Positions 1 through 10,200 are shown, counted from the stretch's first letter. The stretch: 21,972 nt of DNA from Mastigamoeba balamuthi (GCA_902651635.1 CACRSC010000050.1:207635-229606); one strand, 5' to 3'. The notes: generated by a model from the sequence alone, not told the origin. Translations and numbers: made by a program.

Positions 1-110
1 GCACCTTTGAGAAGCGTGATGGCGCGGTTGTACAGCGCGGGGTTGCGGTCGCACGCGCCGCTGATCTCGGCCAGGAGCTCTTCCAGGCGGTCGCGGCACA
101 CGTCTGCCAT
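1..110 (-). CDS. 5' end of an unrecognised gene, runs off the left edge
   Basis: An ATG at 110-108 opens a reading frame on the minus strand that stays open to the window edge, giving about 36 residues. It begins MADVCRDRLEELLAEISGA and continues with an acidic, leucine-spaced pattern that would form an amphipathic helix. No family is recognisable from so little. The start is supported by the GC-rich codon use downstream of it and by a GTATTTGAAAGG box 67 bases upstream (188-177), which resembles a box upstream of the next gene. The frame upstream of the ATG was not examined for other starts. A GGTGC at 5-1 could be a splice donor, since most donors here read GTGC, but this cannot be settled inside the window. 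Confidence 0.5.
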   Translation of the reverse strand, partial: MADVCRDRLEELLAEISGACDRNPALYNRAITLLKG

Positions 111-176
111 CCCCGGAGCCCCCAGCGCCAGCACAGCCCGACGCGCTCTCTCGCAGACTGGTCGCCGCGCCGCCCG

Positions 177-188
177 CCTTTCAAATAC
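177..188 (-). promoter_or_regulatory. TATA-like box GTATTTGAAAGG
   Basis: On the minus strand 188-177 reads GTATTTGAAAGG, with its near end 67 bases upstream of the ATG at 110. A similar GTATTTGAACC lies upstream of the next minus-strand gene (1786-1776). Both resemble the Entamoeba core element GTATTTAAAG/C known from that lineage. The function is inferred from position and repetition. Confidence 0.4.
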
Positions 189-532
189 GAGGTTTTCTGA
201 ATCTTCTTATGGTGTGGATATGGATATCTTCCTGGTGTATCTTCTGAGAAATATCGCGCGATTCTTCTCCGGTGAGCGGGGGTGGGTCCGCCGAGCGGCA
301 CCGCACGGTGTGGCGCGGAGAGGGTACCCCCCGCAGTATCGTTGGCGAGGGTGGCCCCGCTCGGTCGCGGTGCGTGGGTGGCTGGCGGCCATATTTGTTC
401 TGTTCCGCTCTTGTTGTTGAAGTTTGTTGTTGTGTTCGCTCCAACAAACAGGCCGACACCTGTCACAGGAGCAAATAATCAACGGGCCCTGTCGTCCTAA
501 GGGATGCTTCTGCTTTGTTGGCATTAATCAAC

Positions 533-620
533 GAGATGGGGGGAGGGTGAATGAAGAGAGCGCGGACAGTCAGCGGAAGAGGGGGGGAGGGGGGATGGAG
601 GGAGAGAGATGAGAGAGGAC
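533..620. repeat. Purine-rich tract (plus strand)
   Basis: The plus strand is almost entirely A and G over roughly 85 bases, including a run of seven G and several AGAGAG blocks. No coding signal accompanies it. With the similar tract at 762-838 it lies beyond the 3' end of the minus-strand gene, so the transcript-sense strand there is pyrimidine-rich. Confidence 0.6.
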
Positions 621-761
621 CGTTAAACGCGGGGGGTTGCAGCGCATAAAAGTGTGAATCTTTGACGTGGTGTGCTCCTGAAGTCGGGACCCTCCACAAG
701 CCCCGCTGCGCCCTTCCGTGCCGCTCCCAGTTCAAAAAGAATGAAACTGTGAAAGGCCACC

Positions 762-838
762 AAGAGAGAGAGAAGAGAAGAGAGGAGAACTAAGAGGGGA
801 AGAAGCGGTGAAGAAGAGATGAGAGAAGGGGAAGGAAG
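762..838. repeat. Purine-rich GA tract (plus strand)
   Basis: An imperfect GA/GAA/GGA run on the plus strand, about 50 bases beyond the stop codon of the minus-strand gene at 890. It may belong to that gene's 3' UTR or to the region just past it. It is low-complexity, not protein coding. Confidence 0.65.
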
Positions 839-889
839 TTTGTTTTGTTGAAAAACCACAGGGGGGGGAAAAAAAGAACAAACGCCCGG

Positions 890-1667
890 TCACTGCGCCA
901 GCGGCAGCGGCGTGGGGGTGGCCGAGGGCGCCGGCGGGGTGACGGCCGCCGGGGCGCCGAGGTGCAGCGTCGGCACGGGGTCCGGCGGCGGCGGTGCCCC
1001 GAACGCGTCGTCGGGCGAGGGCATCGGGGAGGGCGGGCGCACAGTGTCGATCGGCGACCCGGGGTCCGTGGACCGCGGCCGGGCCACCGGCTGCCGCGCC
1101 GTCTCGTAGGGCCTGGCCCTCGCCGCGGCCCCCGCCCTCTTGCGCCGCTCGTAGCTCACCGTCTCGCCCACTGCGCGGCCCGTTTGTTGAGCGGCAACAC
1201 GCAAACGCAGGCATTTCCCAAAACCCGCGCCGGCAAAAAAATGGAGGGGCGGATAAAACCCGGCACGCACGCTGCTGCTGGAGCCAGAGGCGCTGCTCGT
1301 CCCAGAAGGCACGGTGCTCGTCGAGCTCGGCCTGCTGGACGAAGCTGGTGCCGGTGCGCGTGCGGAGGTTCTTGAGGAAGCCGTCCTGCGTGCCGCCGAT
1401 GGCCTTCTCCGAGCCCACGGCGACAAATATCACGTGCATGTCGTCGCTTACCGCGCGCCGCAGCAGCTGCCGCCGCGTCTCCAGCTCGCGGAAGCCCTGG
1501 TCGTCGTAGACCCGCGCCGAGCTCGCCGGAGACCCGGCGGAACCGGCCGAGTGGTGCTGCTGGTGCGGTTTGGTGCTGACGCGGCGGCCGCCAGGCGCGG
1601 TGCCCGCCGATCGCAGCACGTAGAAGCCGCGGTCGCCCCGGTCGCCGACTTGCAGCACCACGCGCAT
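890..1667 (-). CDS. Unrecognised two-exon protein with proline-rich tail
   Basis: Exons 1667-1271 and 1170-890, intron 1171-1270 (100 bases, GTGCGT donor, CGCAG acceptor, phase 1), giving 225 residues. The N-terminal 130 residues look like a folded domain: a beta-like start MRVVLQVGDRGDRGFYVL, a Gly/Ser/His-rich loop, then a charged helical stretch with an internal strand HVIFVAVGSEKAIGG and a final helix FWDEQRLWLQQQR. Exon 2 adds a basic stretch (YERRKRAGAAARARPYE) and a disordered Pro/Ala/Ser-rich tail ending at the TGA at 892-890. I do not recognise the family. The splice is supported by the frame: unspliced, the exon 1 frame leaves the GC-biased domain for low-complexity sequence. A GTATTTGAACC box lies 109 bases upstream of the ATG. 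There is no signal peptide and no membrane segment. Confidence 0.6.
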
Positions 1668-2455
1668 GATGGGCCCTCGTCTGCCGGGGGGTGGTTGCCC
1701 TCGGGGTGCGTGTGTGTGGGGTGTGTGTTGGCTGGGGGGTGCGAAGGTGCCGCGTGCAGGGCGAGCGGTGCGCGCGGTTCAAATACCCGAGAGACACTGT
1801 CTTTTCCCGGGTGCTGATGTCATCGGCGAGGTGCAGAGAAAAGTATCCTGGGCCGAATCTCCAGGGCGTTTCGTGCGCATTGGGACAAACAGACCGAAAT
1901 TCCCACGGTATTTACCTCGCGTACCTCCTTGTGTGCCCGGTACTCTGGATGCTCGATGAGGAAAACGGAACCGGCAAAGAGAGATTTCTCTCATATCAGG
2001 AAACACGTTGTCTCAGCAGACCAGCCGGCATAAGCCACAGGGATCTCTGTCAGCGCTGTAACAAACGGCCCCTACGTATGTATGGGTGGGTGGCTCTGAA
2101 TTCGAAATGGGATGAATCGCAGTATCGCGTACGTGGATGTAGGACCCGTTTCTTAGTACACCAAAAATGTGCCAGCCATCGCGAAAAATGGCTGTAAAGT
2201 GTTGAGACATTTCCCGGCAACCTCGGGAGGACTCCCCGCAAATAACCAAAGGTAGTGGGGGCTCATCCCCAACACACCAGCAATCACCGAGGTGTTTCCA
2301 ACAACAACCATAAGAGCAGAGCTCGTTATTGGCACACAGCTGAGCAGCGTTGCGATCAGTCAGCTCATCGAGACGACCCAGGGCAGGAGGGGGCAACAGA
2401 AAGCGTTTAACTCAATCCGCTGCTGTGGTGGCCTGGCTGGGCCTCCCTGCTGCTG
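1668..2455. other. Intergenic region between exchanger 3' end and unknown gene promoter
   Basis: A 788-base stretch with clearly lower GC than the flanking exons and no convincing coding frame. The left end carries the GTATTTGAACC box of the minus-strand gene starting at 1667. The right end is the 3' flank of the Na+/H+ exchanger, whose TAG lies at 2458-2456. I found no tRNA cloverleaf; the GGTTCAAATAC at 1776-1786 that mimics a B box has no pairing arms. Frames of 60 to 168 residues here have poor codon use. Confidence 0.6.
1776..1786 (-). promoter_or_regulatory. TATA-like box GTATTTGAACC
   Basis: The minus strand 1786-1776 reads GTATTTGAACC, 109 bases upstream of the ATG at 1667. It shares GTATTTGAA with the box upstream of the gene at 1-110 and resembles the Entamoeba TATA variant. 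Function is inferred. Confidence 0.4.
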
Positions 2456-4868
2456 CTAGAACTGCAGGTGGGACGACGACTGCGAGGCCCGTAGCGGCAC
2501 CTGCTCGTCGTCGCAGATCTGCGAGTAGTGCACGAGGTCGCTGTTGGTCTCGAGGACGCGGCCCTCCTGCTCGGCGATGGCCATCATGTCCTCGTGCACC
2601 CGCCGCTTGGCGTCGCCGTCGGGCATGCCGCCCAGCAGCGGCTTGAGGAACCGGTCGTCGACGGCCCGCCACGCGCGCGAGAACGCGGACCTGCTCGCCC
2701 TGCTGCTGCGCGTGTTGTAGAGCGACGTGCGGGCGTCGGACATGGGGTCGAGGACGTTGACGTGCTCCTCGCAGCTGCCGACGTCCATCTTGCGGACGAG
2801 GGGCTTGGTCGTGAGGCCGACGAAGATGTTGGTGAAGAAGACGACGACGAAGGTCGCGTTGATGAGGCCCTGGCGGTTGGCCACGCGCAGGCCGAACGCC
2901 AGCAGCAGCGTCACGACGCCGCGCATGCCGCACCACCACACGACGGCCTGGTGCCTCAGCGGTATCCTGCTCTTCCTCCAGAGGTTGATCACCAGCGACA
3001 GCGGGAACACGTTCAGCGCCCTCGACACGAACAGCAGCCCCTGCAAGAGAGAGGTCACACCGAGTGATGACGGGGTAATGTGGGTACGCACGACAGTGAG
3101 GCTGATCAGGACGGGGTTCCACTCGTCCTCGACCCACGGGTGCGGGCGCCCAAAGAGGAAGAGGCCGATGCAGAAGAACACGATCGTCTGCGCGACAAAG
3201 TCGAGCGTCCTGAGGCGAGGGCCGCCCTCCGCAGTCAGCAAGAGGGGCGCCAGGCAGGGCAGAGCAGCGCGTACCCCGCAGCGGTGAAGAGGGAGACCCT
3301 GGCGCGCGTGGAGATGGTGTACCAGCAGTAGTGCGACATGACGATGGCGCAGACAAAGAGCGAGATGACGCCCGACATGCCCACGCAGTCGGCGGAGACG
3401 TAGCTGAAGTACGCCACCAGCACCAGGAACGTGATGTCGTACGTGGGCGACAGGTTGAGCTTGCTCATCCTCGCCTTCATCTGAGCGCGTGGCAGGGGGC
3501 ACAGAACAACGCGACACACTCAGAGACGCACGAAAACTGGCAAAAAAAAAGTGCACTCACGAAGGCGCAGAAGAGGCCGCAGGCGAGGCCGATGCCGCAC
3601 GAGCCGACGAGGATGATGAAGAAGTCCTTGACGATATACAGGACGGTCATGGGGGTGAGCTCGCGGCCGTAGAAGTTGGAGAGCGTGTGGCAGAGCGTGA
3701 TGGCCACGGCGTCGTTGAGCACGCTCTCGCCGAAGACGATGCTGTACAGCAGCGGGTCCACGTTGAGCTCCTGGCGGGGTCGCGAGGTGAGCAAGCGCGC
3801 GTTTCAGGAGCGTTGTGCGTGGCAGCCCGAGCGAACGCCAGGCAGAGTGCTTGCTGGTCGCTGAATCAATTGAGTGCATGCTTCTGTGCGCCACGAGAGA
3901 ACAAAGGAGGCTGGGGGCGTGTGCGAGGGGAGTGCAGTGCCGAGCCGAGGGTGGCTTGCGGACCAGGAGGTGGGCGATGGTGGAGACGGTGTCGGTGGCG
4001 CTGAGCAGCGTGCCGAAGAGGAGGCACTCGACGAGGCTGAGGTGCAGGCCCATGGGGCGCAGCGTCTCCACGATGGCCCACAGCAGCATGCCGATCACCA
4101 GCATCGAGACGACCGTCCCCACCACCGCGTACACCAGAATCGTCCCCAGGTTGCTCATGAACATCCTCTGCTCGTCGGTGGGGCTCGCACAGTTAGCACG
4201 GCAAATCCGCTGGTAAAGCGGTCCAGGAAAACCGCTGCACCTTCTTCATCGTCTGCTCGGGGGACGCAGGGGCAGCACAGGGCGGGTCAGAAAACGCGGT
4301 GCAAAAGCCGACACGGGGGCGCACAAAACCGGCGTTGAAGATGATCGGGGGGAAGAGGGCCGTGTAGAAGGCGCGCGAGAAGCTCTCCTCCTCCACGACG
4401 AGGTAAGACTCGGTCTTGCGCAGCACGAGGTGCGCCACGAGGCCCACGAGCGTCCCCATCAGCATCACGGCGATCGACTGCCCCCGCACGCCACCGCGGC
4501 AAACGGGAAGGAAGAGGAGAGGCGAGGGTGGCGGACCCCATCCGGGAATCAGCGCATTTCAGCCGTTCAGCCGTCAAGAACCGGTGGGGAGCGGGAGGGG
4601 GCACCTCGTGGAGCCACGAGAGGGCGCGGAGGGTGCTGAACGCGATGGAGACGAGGACGGCGAGGATGAGGGTGCCCGTGAGGACGACGAGGAAGAGCGT
4701 CGCCGACCGCTCGCTGTCGTCGCTGGCCGGGGGCTCGACGCTCGATGACGCCGACGGCGACGACGACGAGGGCCCGGGCAGCGCACGGCAGAGCCCCGGG
4801 CGCACGCAGCACGCCAGGGCGAGCAGCAGCAGCAGCAGAGGGGAGAGGGCGGCAGAGGGCCGGGGCAT
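2456..4868 (-). CDS. Na+/H+ exchanger, NHE/CPA1 family, endosomal (NHE6/7/9-like) type
   Basis: Exons 4868-4605, 4477-4325, 4252-4241, 4167-3964, 3770-3561, 3480-3275, 3209-3092 and 3040-2456 give 583 residues; seven introns of 51-193 bases. The protein exchanges cytosolic or luminal H+ for Na+ or K+ across a membrane. It opens with a hydrophobic leader (PLLLLLLALACC) and a Ser-rich loop, then a first membrane helix near residues 60-80. Family marks in order are FPPIIFNAGF, the microexon TMKK, NLGTILVYAVVGT, ATDTVS, FGESVLNDAV (224-233, the ion-binding region), IVMSHY and WWCGMRGVV, followed by a cytosolic tail of about 130 residues. NAGFTMKK followed by RMFMSNLG matches the endosomal subgroup without gaps, as I recall it. 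All exon phases agree. An AT-rich box (4920-4904) lies 36 bases upstream. Family call is secure; subgroup and organelle are inferred. Confidence 0.92.
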
Positions 4869-4903
4869 TCAGTCGGCAAGCGTTGGGTGCGCAGCAGCAG
4901 CGT

Positions 4904-4920
4904 GGGAAATAGATATTTAG
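4904..4920 (-). promoter_or_regulatory. AT-rich promoter-like box upstream of the exchanger
   Basis: The minus strand 4920-4904 reads CTAAATATCTATTTCCC, the only AT-rich island in the 127-base gap between the exchanger ATG (4868) and the stop of the MYND gene (4996). The spacing to the ATG suits a TATA-like element followed by a short 5' UTR. Function is inferred. Confidence 0.35.
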
Positions 4921-4995
4921 AATTTGTTGCGTCATAGAGATCTGGTGGAAACTGGCGGAAAAAGAGGGCCCTGGCGGGATTCGATCTGCCGGCCC

Positions 4996-5775
4996 TCAGG
5001 GGCGCGAGCAGACCGCCCTGTGCGCCGGCCAGTCGGCGCGCTGGTGCTCCTGCCCGCAGTAGAACACCCTCTTGCACCCCGCGCACCTCGCCGTGCTCTC
5101 CTGGCCGCAGACGGCGCACGGGCCCCGCGCCACGTGGCCCCGTCCCTGCTCCACGTCACCCGCGGCCTCGCACATGGCCACCAGCGCCTCAATTGACTCG
5201 GGCGCAGCGAACTGCGCGTCTCCGCAGAACCCCACGTGCCCCCGCCCCACGCGCCCGAACGCCACCGCCGCTCCCGCACCGCCGTCTGCGGCGCCGTAGA
5301 CGCACGCCACGTCATCGCCCGGCAGCCCCGCGACGACGGCCGACCACGGCGCCTCGAACGACGCGGCGAGACCCGTGCGGAACCGCGCGAGATCCGACGA
5401 CGGGTTGAGCAGAGCCGGCGACGGCGCGGCGGCCACGCAGCGCCACGTCACGCCGAAGACGGCGCCGAGGAGCCGCGACACGTCATCTGGGCGGGCGGCG
5501 AGCGACCCGCAGGCGACGACGGCGCCGCCCGCGTCGGCGACGAGCGAGCGGAGGGCGGCGTGCGATGACGTGGCGTCGGGGGCGGCGGCGTCGACGAGGA
5601 AGACGGCCGACGGCGGCGGCGAGGCGGCGAGGGCGGCGGCGAGGTCGGGGGCCGTGTAGGACTCGGTGACGGCGAAGCGCGAGTGCAGGGCGTCGAGGAG
5701 GAGGTCCTCGGGCGGGAACCCGGTGCACTCGCTCAGAAACGCGACGTGGACGCGTCTCTGTCTCTGCTGCGCCAT
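4996..5775 (-). CDS. MYND zinc-finger protein with an alpha/beta N-terminal domain
   Basis: A single-exon gene of 259 residues. The C-terminal 40 residues are a MYND finger: CAVC, then CAGC, then YCGQEHQRADW, H and C, with all zinc ligands in the family order, ending in CSRP. MYND fingers bind short proline-rich peptides in partner proteins. The first 210 residues alternate strands and helices (VHVAFLSECTGF near the start, AVFLVDAAAPDA, GGAVVACGSLA, GRGHVGFCGDAQF), a pattern recalling a Rossmann or glutamine-amidotransferase-like fold, but I cannot identify catalytic residues. The ATG at 5775 was chosen because it starts the domain; the frame stays open to an upstream ATG at 5937, which would add 54 residues covering the likely divergent promoter shared with the plus-strand gene at 6020. 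The domain pairing looks unusual to me; function unknown. Confidence 0.85.
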   Translation of the reverse strand: MAQQRQRRVHVAFLSECTGFPPEDLLLDALHSRFAVTESYTAPDLAAALAASPPPSAVFLVDAAAPDATSSHAALRSLVADAGGAVVACGSLAARPDDVSRLLGAVFGVTWRCVAAAPSPALLNPSSDLARFRTGLAASFEAPWSAVVAGLPGDDVACVYGAADGGAGAAVAFGRVGRGHVGFCGDAQFAAPESIEALVAMCEAAGDVEQGRGHVARGPCAVCGQESTARCAGCKRVFYCGQEHQRADWPAHRAVCSRP

Positions 5776-6019
5776 GGCGCGCGCGCGGTGTTGGCCGGAG
5801 GAGAAAGATACGGAGATCGCAGAGAGAAAGGATCTCCGGTATCTCGTGAATCCGGGATCTCTGGCGAGGTTGTCAGTTAACTGTCTGAGAAAAATGCAGG
5901 AAAGTGAGCTGGCAGATCCTCCCTGATTCCGGGCCAAATCTGTCCCGCCACGTCAACAGACGCCAATATCCCCACCAGCCGCTCAGTGCAAAGCAGCCCA
6001 GCAGCCCAGCAGCCCCCCC
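5776..6019. promoter_or_regulatory. Divergent promoter region of 244 bases
   Basis: The start codons of the minus-strand MYND gene (5775) and the plus-strand membrane-protein gene (6020) face away from each other across this gap, so it must hold both promoters. It has lower GC than the exons. It contains CAATATCC (5964-5971) and several GGATCTC-like words near 5830-5860. No element can be assigned with certainty. Confidence 0.5.
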
Positions 6020-6896
6020 ATGGCCCAGCAGCAGCCCCGCAGCCCCGCAGCCCACCGCATCGTGGTGCCCCGCCTCCGACCCGGCGACGAGGCCCTCACG
6101 GCGGCCTCTGGGCGCTTCGGCTCGCGTGCCCTCGAGGCCGCCTACGCCCAGCAGCGCCTGCACAGCTGCCTGGGCGACAGGCACCACGTCTTCCTCGCCG
6201 CCCAGGCCCTCACCACCGCCGCCTGCCTCGCCCTCACCTCGGTCGACCCCTTCGCGCGCGACCAGCGGGCCGCCAGCGCGTTCTGGTCCGCCGGCATCGC
6301 CATGATGGCCCTGCAGTGGTCCTACGCCCTCGGTGCGAACATTTTCCCGATACGCCCTCCTATTTTCGAGATCCCGCCGCTCGCGCCGCGTCTCGGCCGG
6401 GTCTGCCGCCCGGGCCGCCTCGGGGGGTCGGAGGGGCGTGCGCCCGCTGTTTTCGTTTGTCGGTTATGGTCGGTTTTTCGCCCGCGCTTTCTCAATTGAT
6501 TGACTCGTGGCAGCCCGCCCGCTGCTCGACGTCTCGTGGACGCCCGTCCTGCACGAGGCGCTCTGCGTGGGCTGCGCGTCCTGCATGGCCGCCTGCTCGT
6601 GGTACCTGAACGCCTTCTGCGAGCGGGGGCCCGTCTCGGTGCTGCCCGTGGCGGCCAGCGTCGTCATCGTCGCCGCGTTCGTCTCTGCCGGAAGCGTCGC
6701 GTGGCCCCGCAGCTCCGCGGCCGCCCTGGCGTCGATGGCGCTGCACGCGGGGGCCCTGCTGCTCGCGGGAGACGGCGAGTGCGCCGTGGGGCTGGGCACG
6801 GGTGCCCTGGCCCTCGTGCTGTTCGGCTCGTGGGCCAACAGGCGCAGCAGGGCTGCCTTTGTCGCCCAAGTCAAGCGTCTGTCGCACTCGGACTGA
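6020..6896 (+). CDS. Polytopic membrane protein of unknown function with a Cx2Cx2Cx3C motif
   Basis: Exons 6020-6332 and 6514-6896, intron 6333-6513 (181 bases, GTGCGA donor, phase 1), give 231 residues. After a soluble N-terminus of about 55 residues, roughly six hydrophobic segments follow: FLAAQALTTAACLAL, AFWSAGIAMMALQW, LHEALCVGCASCMAACSW, VLPVAASVVIVAAFVSAG, AALASMALHAGALLLA and GLGTGALALVLFG; a basic tail ends the protein. The pre-membrane part (RFGSRALEAAYAQQR) recalls the segment before the first helix of some multi-pass sensors, but no catalytic domain is attached. Cysteines 122, 125, 128 and 132 have ferredoxin-like 4Fe-4S spacing inside a predicted helix. No family is recognised. 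The splice is supported because exon 1 ends within a hydrophobic helix that continues after the intron, while the intron itself encodes Pro/Arg-rich sequence. Confidence 0.75.
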
Positions 6897-7228
6897 CCAC
6901 TGAAACATCTAGATACGGAACTGTGTGATGATCCATCGCGTTTAGTCTTTTAGGCACAATACAGGCACTCTGTGCTTCCCCGTTCAGTGTGCACACGGCT
7001 ATGGACTTAGAATGCGAGCCTCTGTTGTTTTTTTCCCTTTGGGGTTTGGGTTGCCTTGCGGTGCTACTGGGGGTCTTGTTTGCGTGTATGACGAGGGTGC
7101 TGTGTGCTGTGATGGCGTTGGCGAGGAGGTGTGCTGCGTGGCTATGGCGTGTGCGGGCGATGAGGGGGTGGTGGTGGTCGAGCATCGCACAAGGCAGGAG
7201 ATGAGAGGACACGAGAGGAGCAGGGAGA
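6897..7228. other. Convergent 3' intergenic region
   Basis: A 332-base gap between the stop codons of the plus-strand membrane-protein gene and the minus-strand surface-protein gene. It is richer in T and G than the coding parts. I see no canonical AATAAA on either strand and no supportable gene. Short frames on both strands lack the window's codon bias. Confidence 0.6.
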
Positions 7229-10200
7229 TCACAGAGGGATGCTGTCCGGCCTGTTCATGACGTAGACGGCCGCCATGACGCTCAGGATGGCGACGCACGT
7301 CAGCGTCCCCACCAGCGCCATGAACATCGGCGTCACGCGGTACACAACGACCGTCGACGGCCTCGCGGCGGCCTCGCCCTGCGCCGCCGTCGCCTGGGCG
7401 GCCCCGGGCCTCGGGTGTGTGATGAACACGTGCGCGCTGGCCACGCTCGCGCGGCTGTCGAGCGCGAACGAGCGGCGCCTGGTCGAGACGTCGACGTAGA
7501 CGGTGGCCGTGACCGAGAGCTGCGCGCTCTCCTGCAGGTCGGCCATGGGCAGCAGCAGCGAGAAGCAGGCCTCGTTGTTGTGCAGCCCCGGGCACGAGAT
7601 GTTCGAGAGGGCCCACTCGGCGCCGACGGGGCCCGGGGCCACGATCAGGGCGCCGCCCGAGACGCTGACGCTCGTGAGGAAGACCTCCTGGATGGTCATC
7701 CCGTACTGCGGCGTCGGGACCTCGATCCTGAAGTACGCCGTCGACCCGCGCAGGAAGCGGCGGGCGGCCGTCGTCATGGGGGTGTCGGCGGCGTATACGG
7801 TCATGTCGGCGGCCAGCGTCACGGTGGCGTTGGAGACGGAGCACCACGTCTCCGAGGTGGCCAGCGACAGCGCCATCAGCTGCGTCCCGGCGGCCTGCTC
7901 GCCCAGCAGCGACGCCAGGGCGTAGGAGAGCGTGAAGTTGTCGCCCGAGCCCATCGAGCAGACGGCCGAGTTGTTGAGGTAGACGTTGAACAGCCACGAC
8001 TGCAGCACGTAGCCGTCGACCTCGAGCGAGTAGCCCACGAGCGTCGGGTCGCTGATGGTCGAGATGCGCTGGCCCGTGTGCGAGCCGTAGTGGAACGAGT
8101 CGTTGACGACGTAGATGCCGTCGGCCTTGGGCATCGTGTCCATGGCCACCTCGAAGTACGGCAGCGCCGGGGCGTCTGGGATGACGAGGTACCCGCGCTT
8201 GATGTACGCCCACAGCAGCGTCGAGTCGACCATCGTCACGTTGGCCGTCACAGACAGCTGGCGCGCCACCAGCACCTCGAACGTCAGCGTCGACGACATG
8301 TAGCGCGCCACCGGCACGCCGGTGCTGCGGTGCATCGTCACGTTCTCGACCCACGCGACCTCGATGGCGAAGCTCAGCGCGTAGTGCGCCGGGTACGCCA
8401 CGACCCTCGGGACGCCGTAGGTCATGAGCTCCGCGATGGTCGTGTTGGCCGTCACGCCCCACTCGCAGGGGTTGATCAGGCTCAGCGCCAGCGGCGTGAA
8501 GTACGACACGTTGAGGCCGTTGCGCGGGTTGACGATGCTGGCCACCGGGTGCCCTCTACCGGGGTTGGTCTCGGGCAGCACGACCGTCAGGAGGACGACG
8601 TCATCGGCGCTCGTGAAGTCGACCTCGAGCGTCGGAGGCCCGACGAACGTGTGGCCGTCGAGCACCGGGAGCGTCTCGTTGCAGACGCAGAGGCCGCCCG
8701 ACGACGCGGCGAAGGCCCCGCAGGTGCAGTCGCCGAGGCACCAGTCCGACAGGTCGCACTGCTCGGTCCCCGCCACGATGCTGTCGCCGCAGATGCCCGT
8801 CCACAGCGCCGCCGTCACGCCGAACGACACGTTGGTCGTCGTCCACGACGACCCGGGCACCGTCGGGTCGCGCACGAACGTCGAGACGCCCGCCGACCTC
8901 TTGCGCGAGGGCCCTTGCCCGCCGGACTCGTCGAGGTTGACGATGTCGATGTGGGGGCACGTGTTGGCGAAGGAGATGCCCACAAAGTATAGCGTGTTGG
9001 GGGCGATGACGAAGAAGTCGGCGATGGTCTGCGTGAGGTTGACCGAGACGAGGTTCAGGCCCGCGACGTCGACGTCGACGTGCGCCGGGCGCGAGAGCAG
9101 CAGCGTGTGCGGCGCGTCGCCGGCGGCCGTGGCGTTGTAGACGACGACGGTGACGTTGATGATGCCGCTGTCGATGGCCGACGTGGTCGCCAGCGCCAGC
9201 GACTCCACGTCGAGCACGAAGCAGAGCTCGCGGGCGATGGTCAGCTCCGTCTTGCGCACCGGCGACACCATCTCCAGCGACGTCGCGTTGGCCAGCGTCA
9301 CGGGGCAGACGGTCGTCTCGACGAACGACTCCTGTAAGAGGTCTGTCGTCGTGGCGTTGCAGGCGTGCACGCGGCAGTAGTCCGAGCCAGACACGTTGCT
9401 GTACGGCAGGCAGCCCCAGTCGCCGCACCACTGGCAGCCCGCGTCGAGGTCGCACTGGTGCGGGTCGGTGTAGAGCGCGCAGTGGCAGGACATGTCGATG
9501 GGCACGTCGGGCGGGCACGTGCCGTTGACGCCCGCGCAGTACTCGGGCGGGTCGCAGCCCGCGGCGTCGGACGAGTTGCGGCACAGCGTGACCGAGGGCA
9601 GCACGTAGTCGACGCAGACGCCGTCCTGGCACTCGTCGGCCGCGTCGCAGAGCAGCCCCGGGGTGGCCGCCGCGCACACGGTGCCGTTGGGCAGCCGGTC
9701 CTCGAGGCACACGCCGGAGCCGTCGCAGAGGAACGAGAGGATGCACGAGGTGGCCGTGCCGCACGACGTGTTGACGGGCGCGTGGCGCGTCTCGCACGTG
9801 CCGTTGATGCCCGAGCACTTGTCGTCGGCGTCGCAGGGGTCGCCGGGGCTGGCGGTGGCGCAGGTGTGCGAGGCGGGCTGGTAGACGGGCGTGCAGACTC
9901 CCGCCGAGCACTGCGAGTCGAGCGTGCAGACGCCGTCGGCGACGGACGCGCAGACGGCACCGTTGGGCCGGACGATGCGCGTGCAGGTGCCGTCGATGCA
10001 CGTGTCGTTCCTGCAGGTCTCGTTGAGGCCGCAGAGCGTCCCGTCGGCAAAGTCGCCCGAGACGCAAGCGCCGCTCTGGCACGTGTCCGACACGCGGCAC
10101 GTGCCCGCCGTCTTGTTGCCGCACGCCGTGCCGTCGCCGGTGTTGGTGACCTGGCAGGTCGCCGACGAGCCCGTGCACTCCGAGGTCACGCACTCGTCGT

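Larger units (their letters stand above)
111..889. other. Intergenic region with purine-rich tracts
   Basis: I see no supportable gene here. The right part lies beyond the 3' end of the minus-strand gene at 890-1667, and the left part is the promoter side of the gene starting at 110. Two strongly purine-biased tracts lie at about 533-620 and 762-838. The left part contains GGATATGGATATC (217-229), an AT-rich island in GC-rich surroundings. Open frames on both strands are short, have poor codon use and overlap one another. Confidence 0.6.

Noticed and set aside
1771-1795. GGTTCAAATACC resembling a tRNA B box
   Set aside because: The flanks do not form a T-stem and no A box or acceptor stem is found. 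On the minus strand it reads as the promoter-like GTATTTGAACC.
5776-5937. Extension of the MYND protein by 54 residues to an upstream ATG
   Set aside because: It would cover most of the divergent promoter gap, its composition differs from the domain, and the ATG at 5775 directly precedes the first strand.
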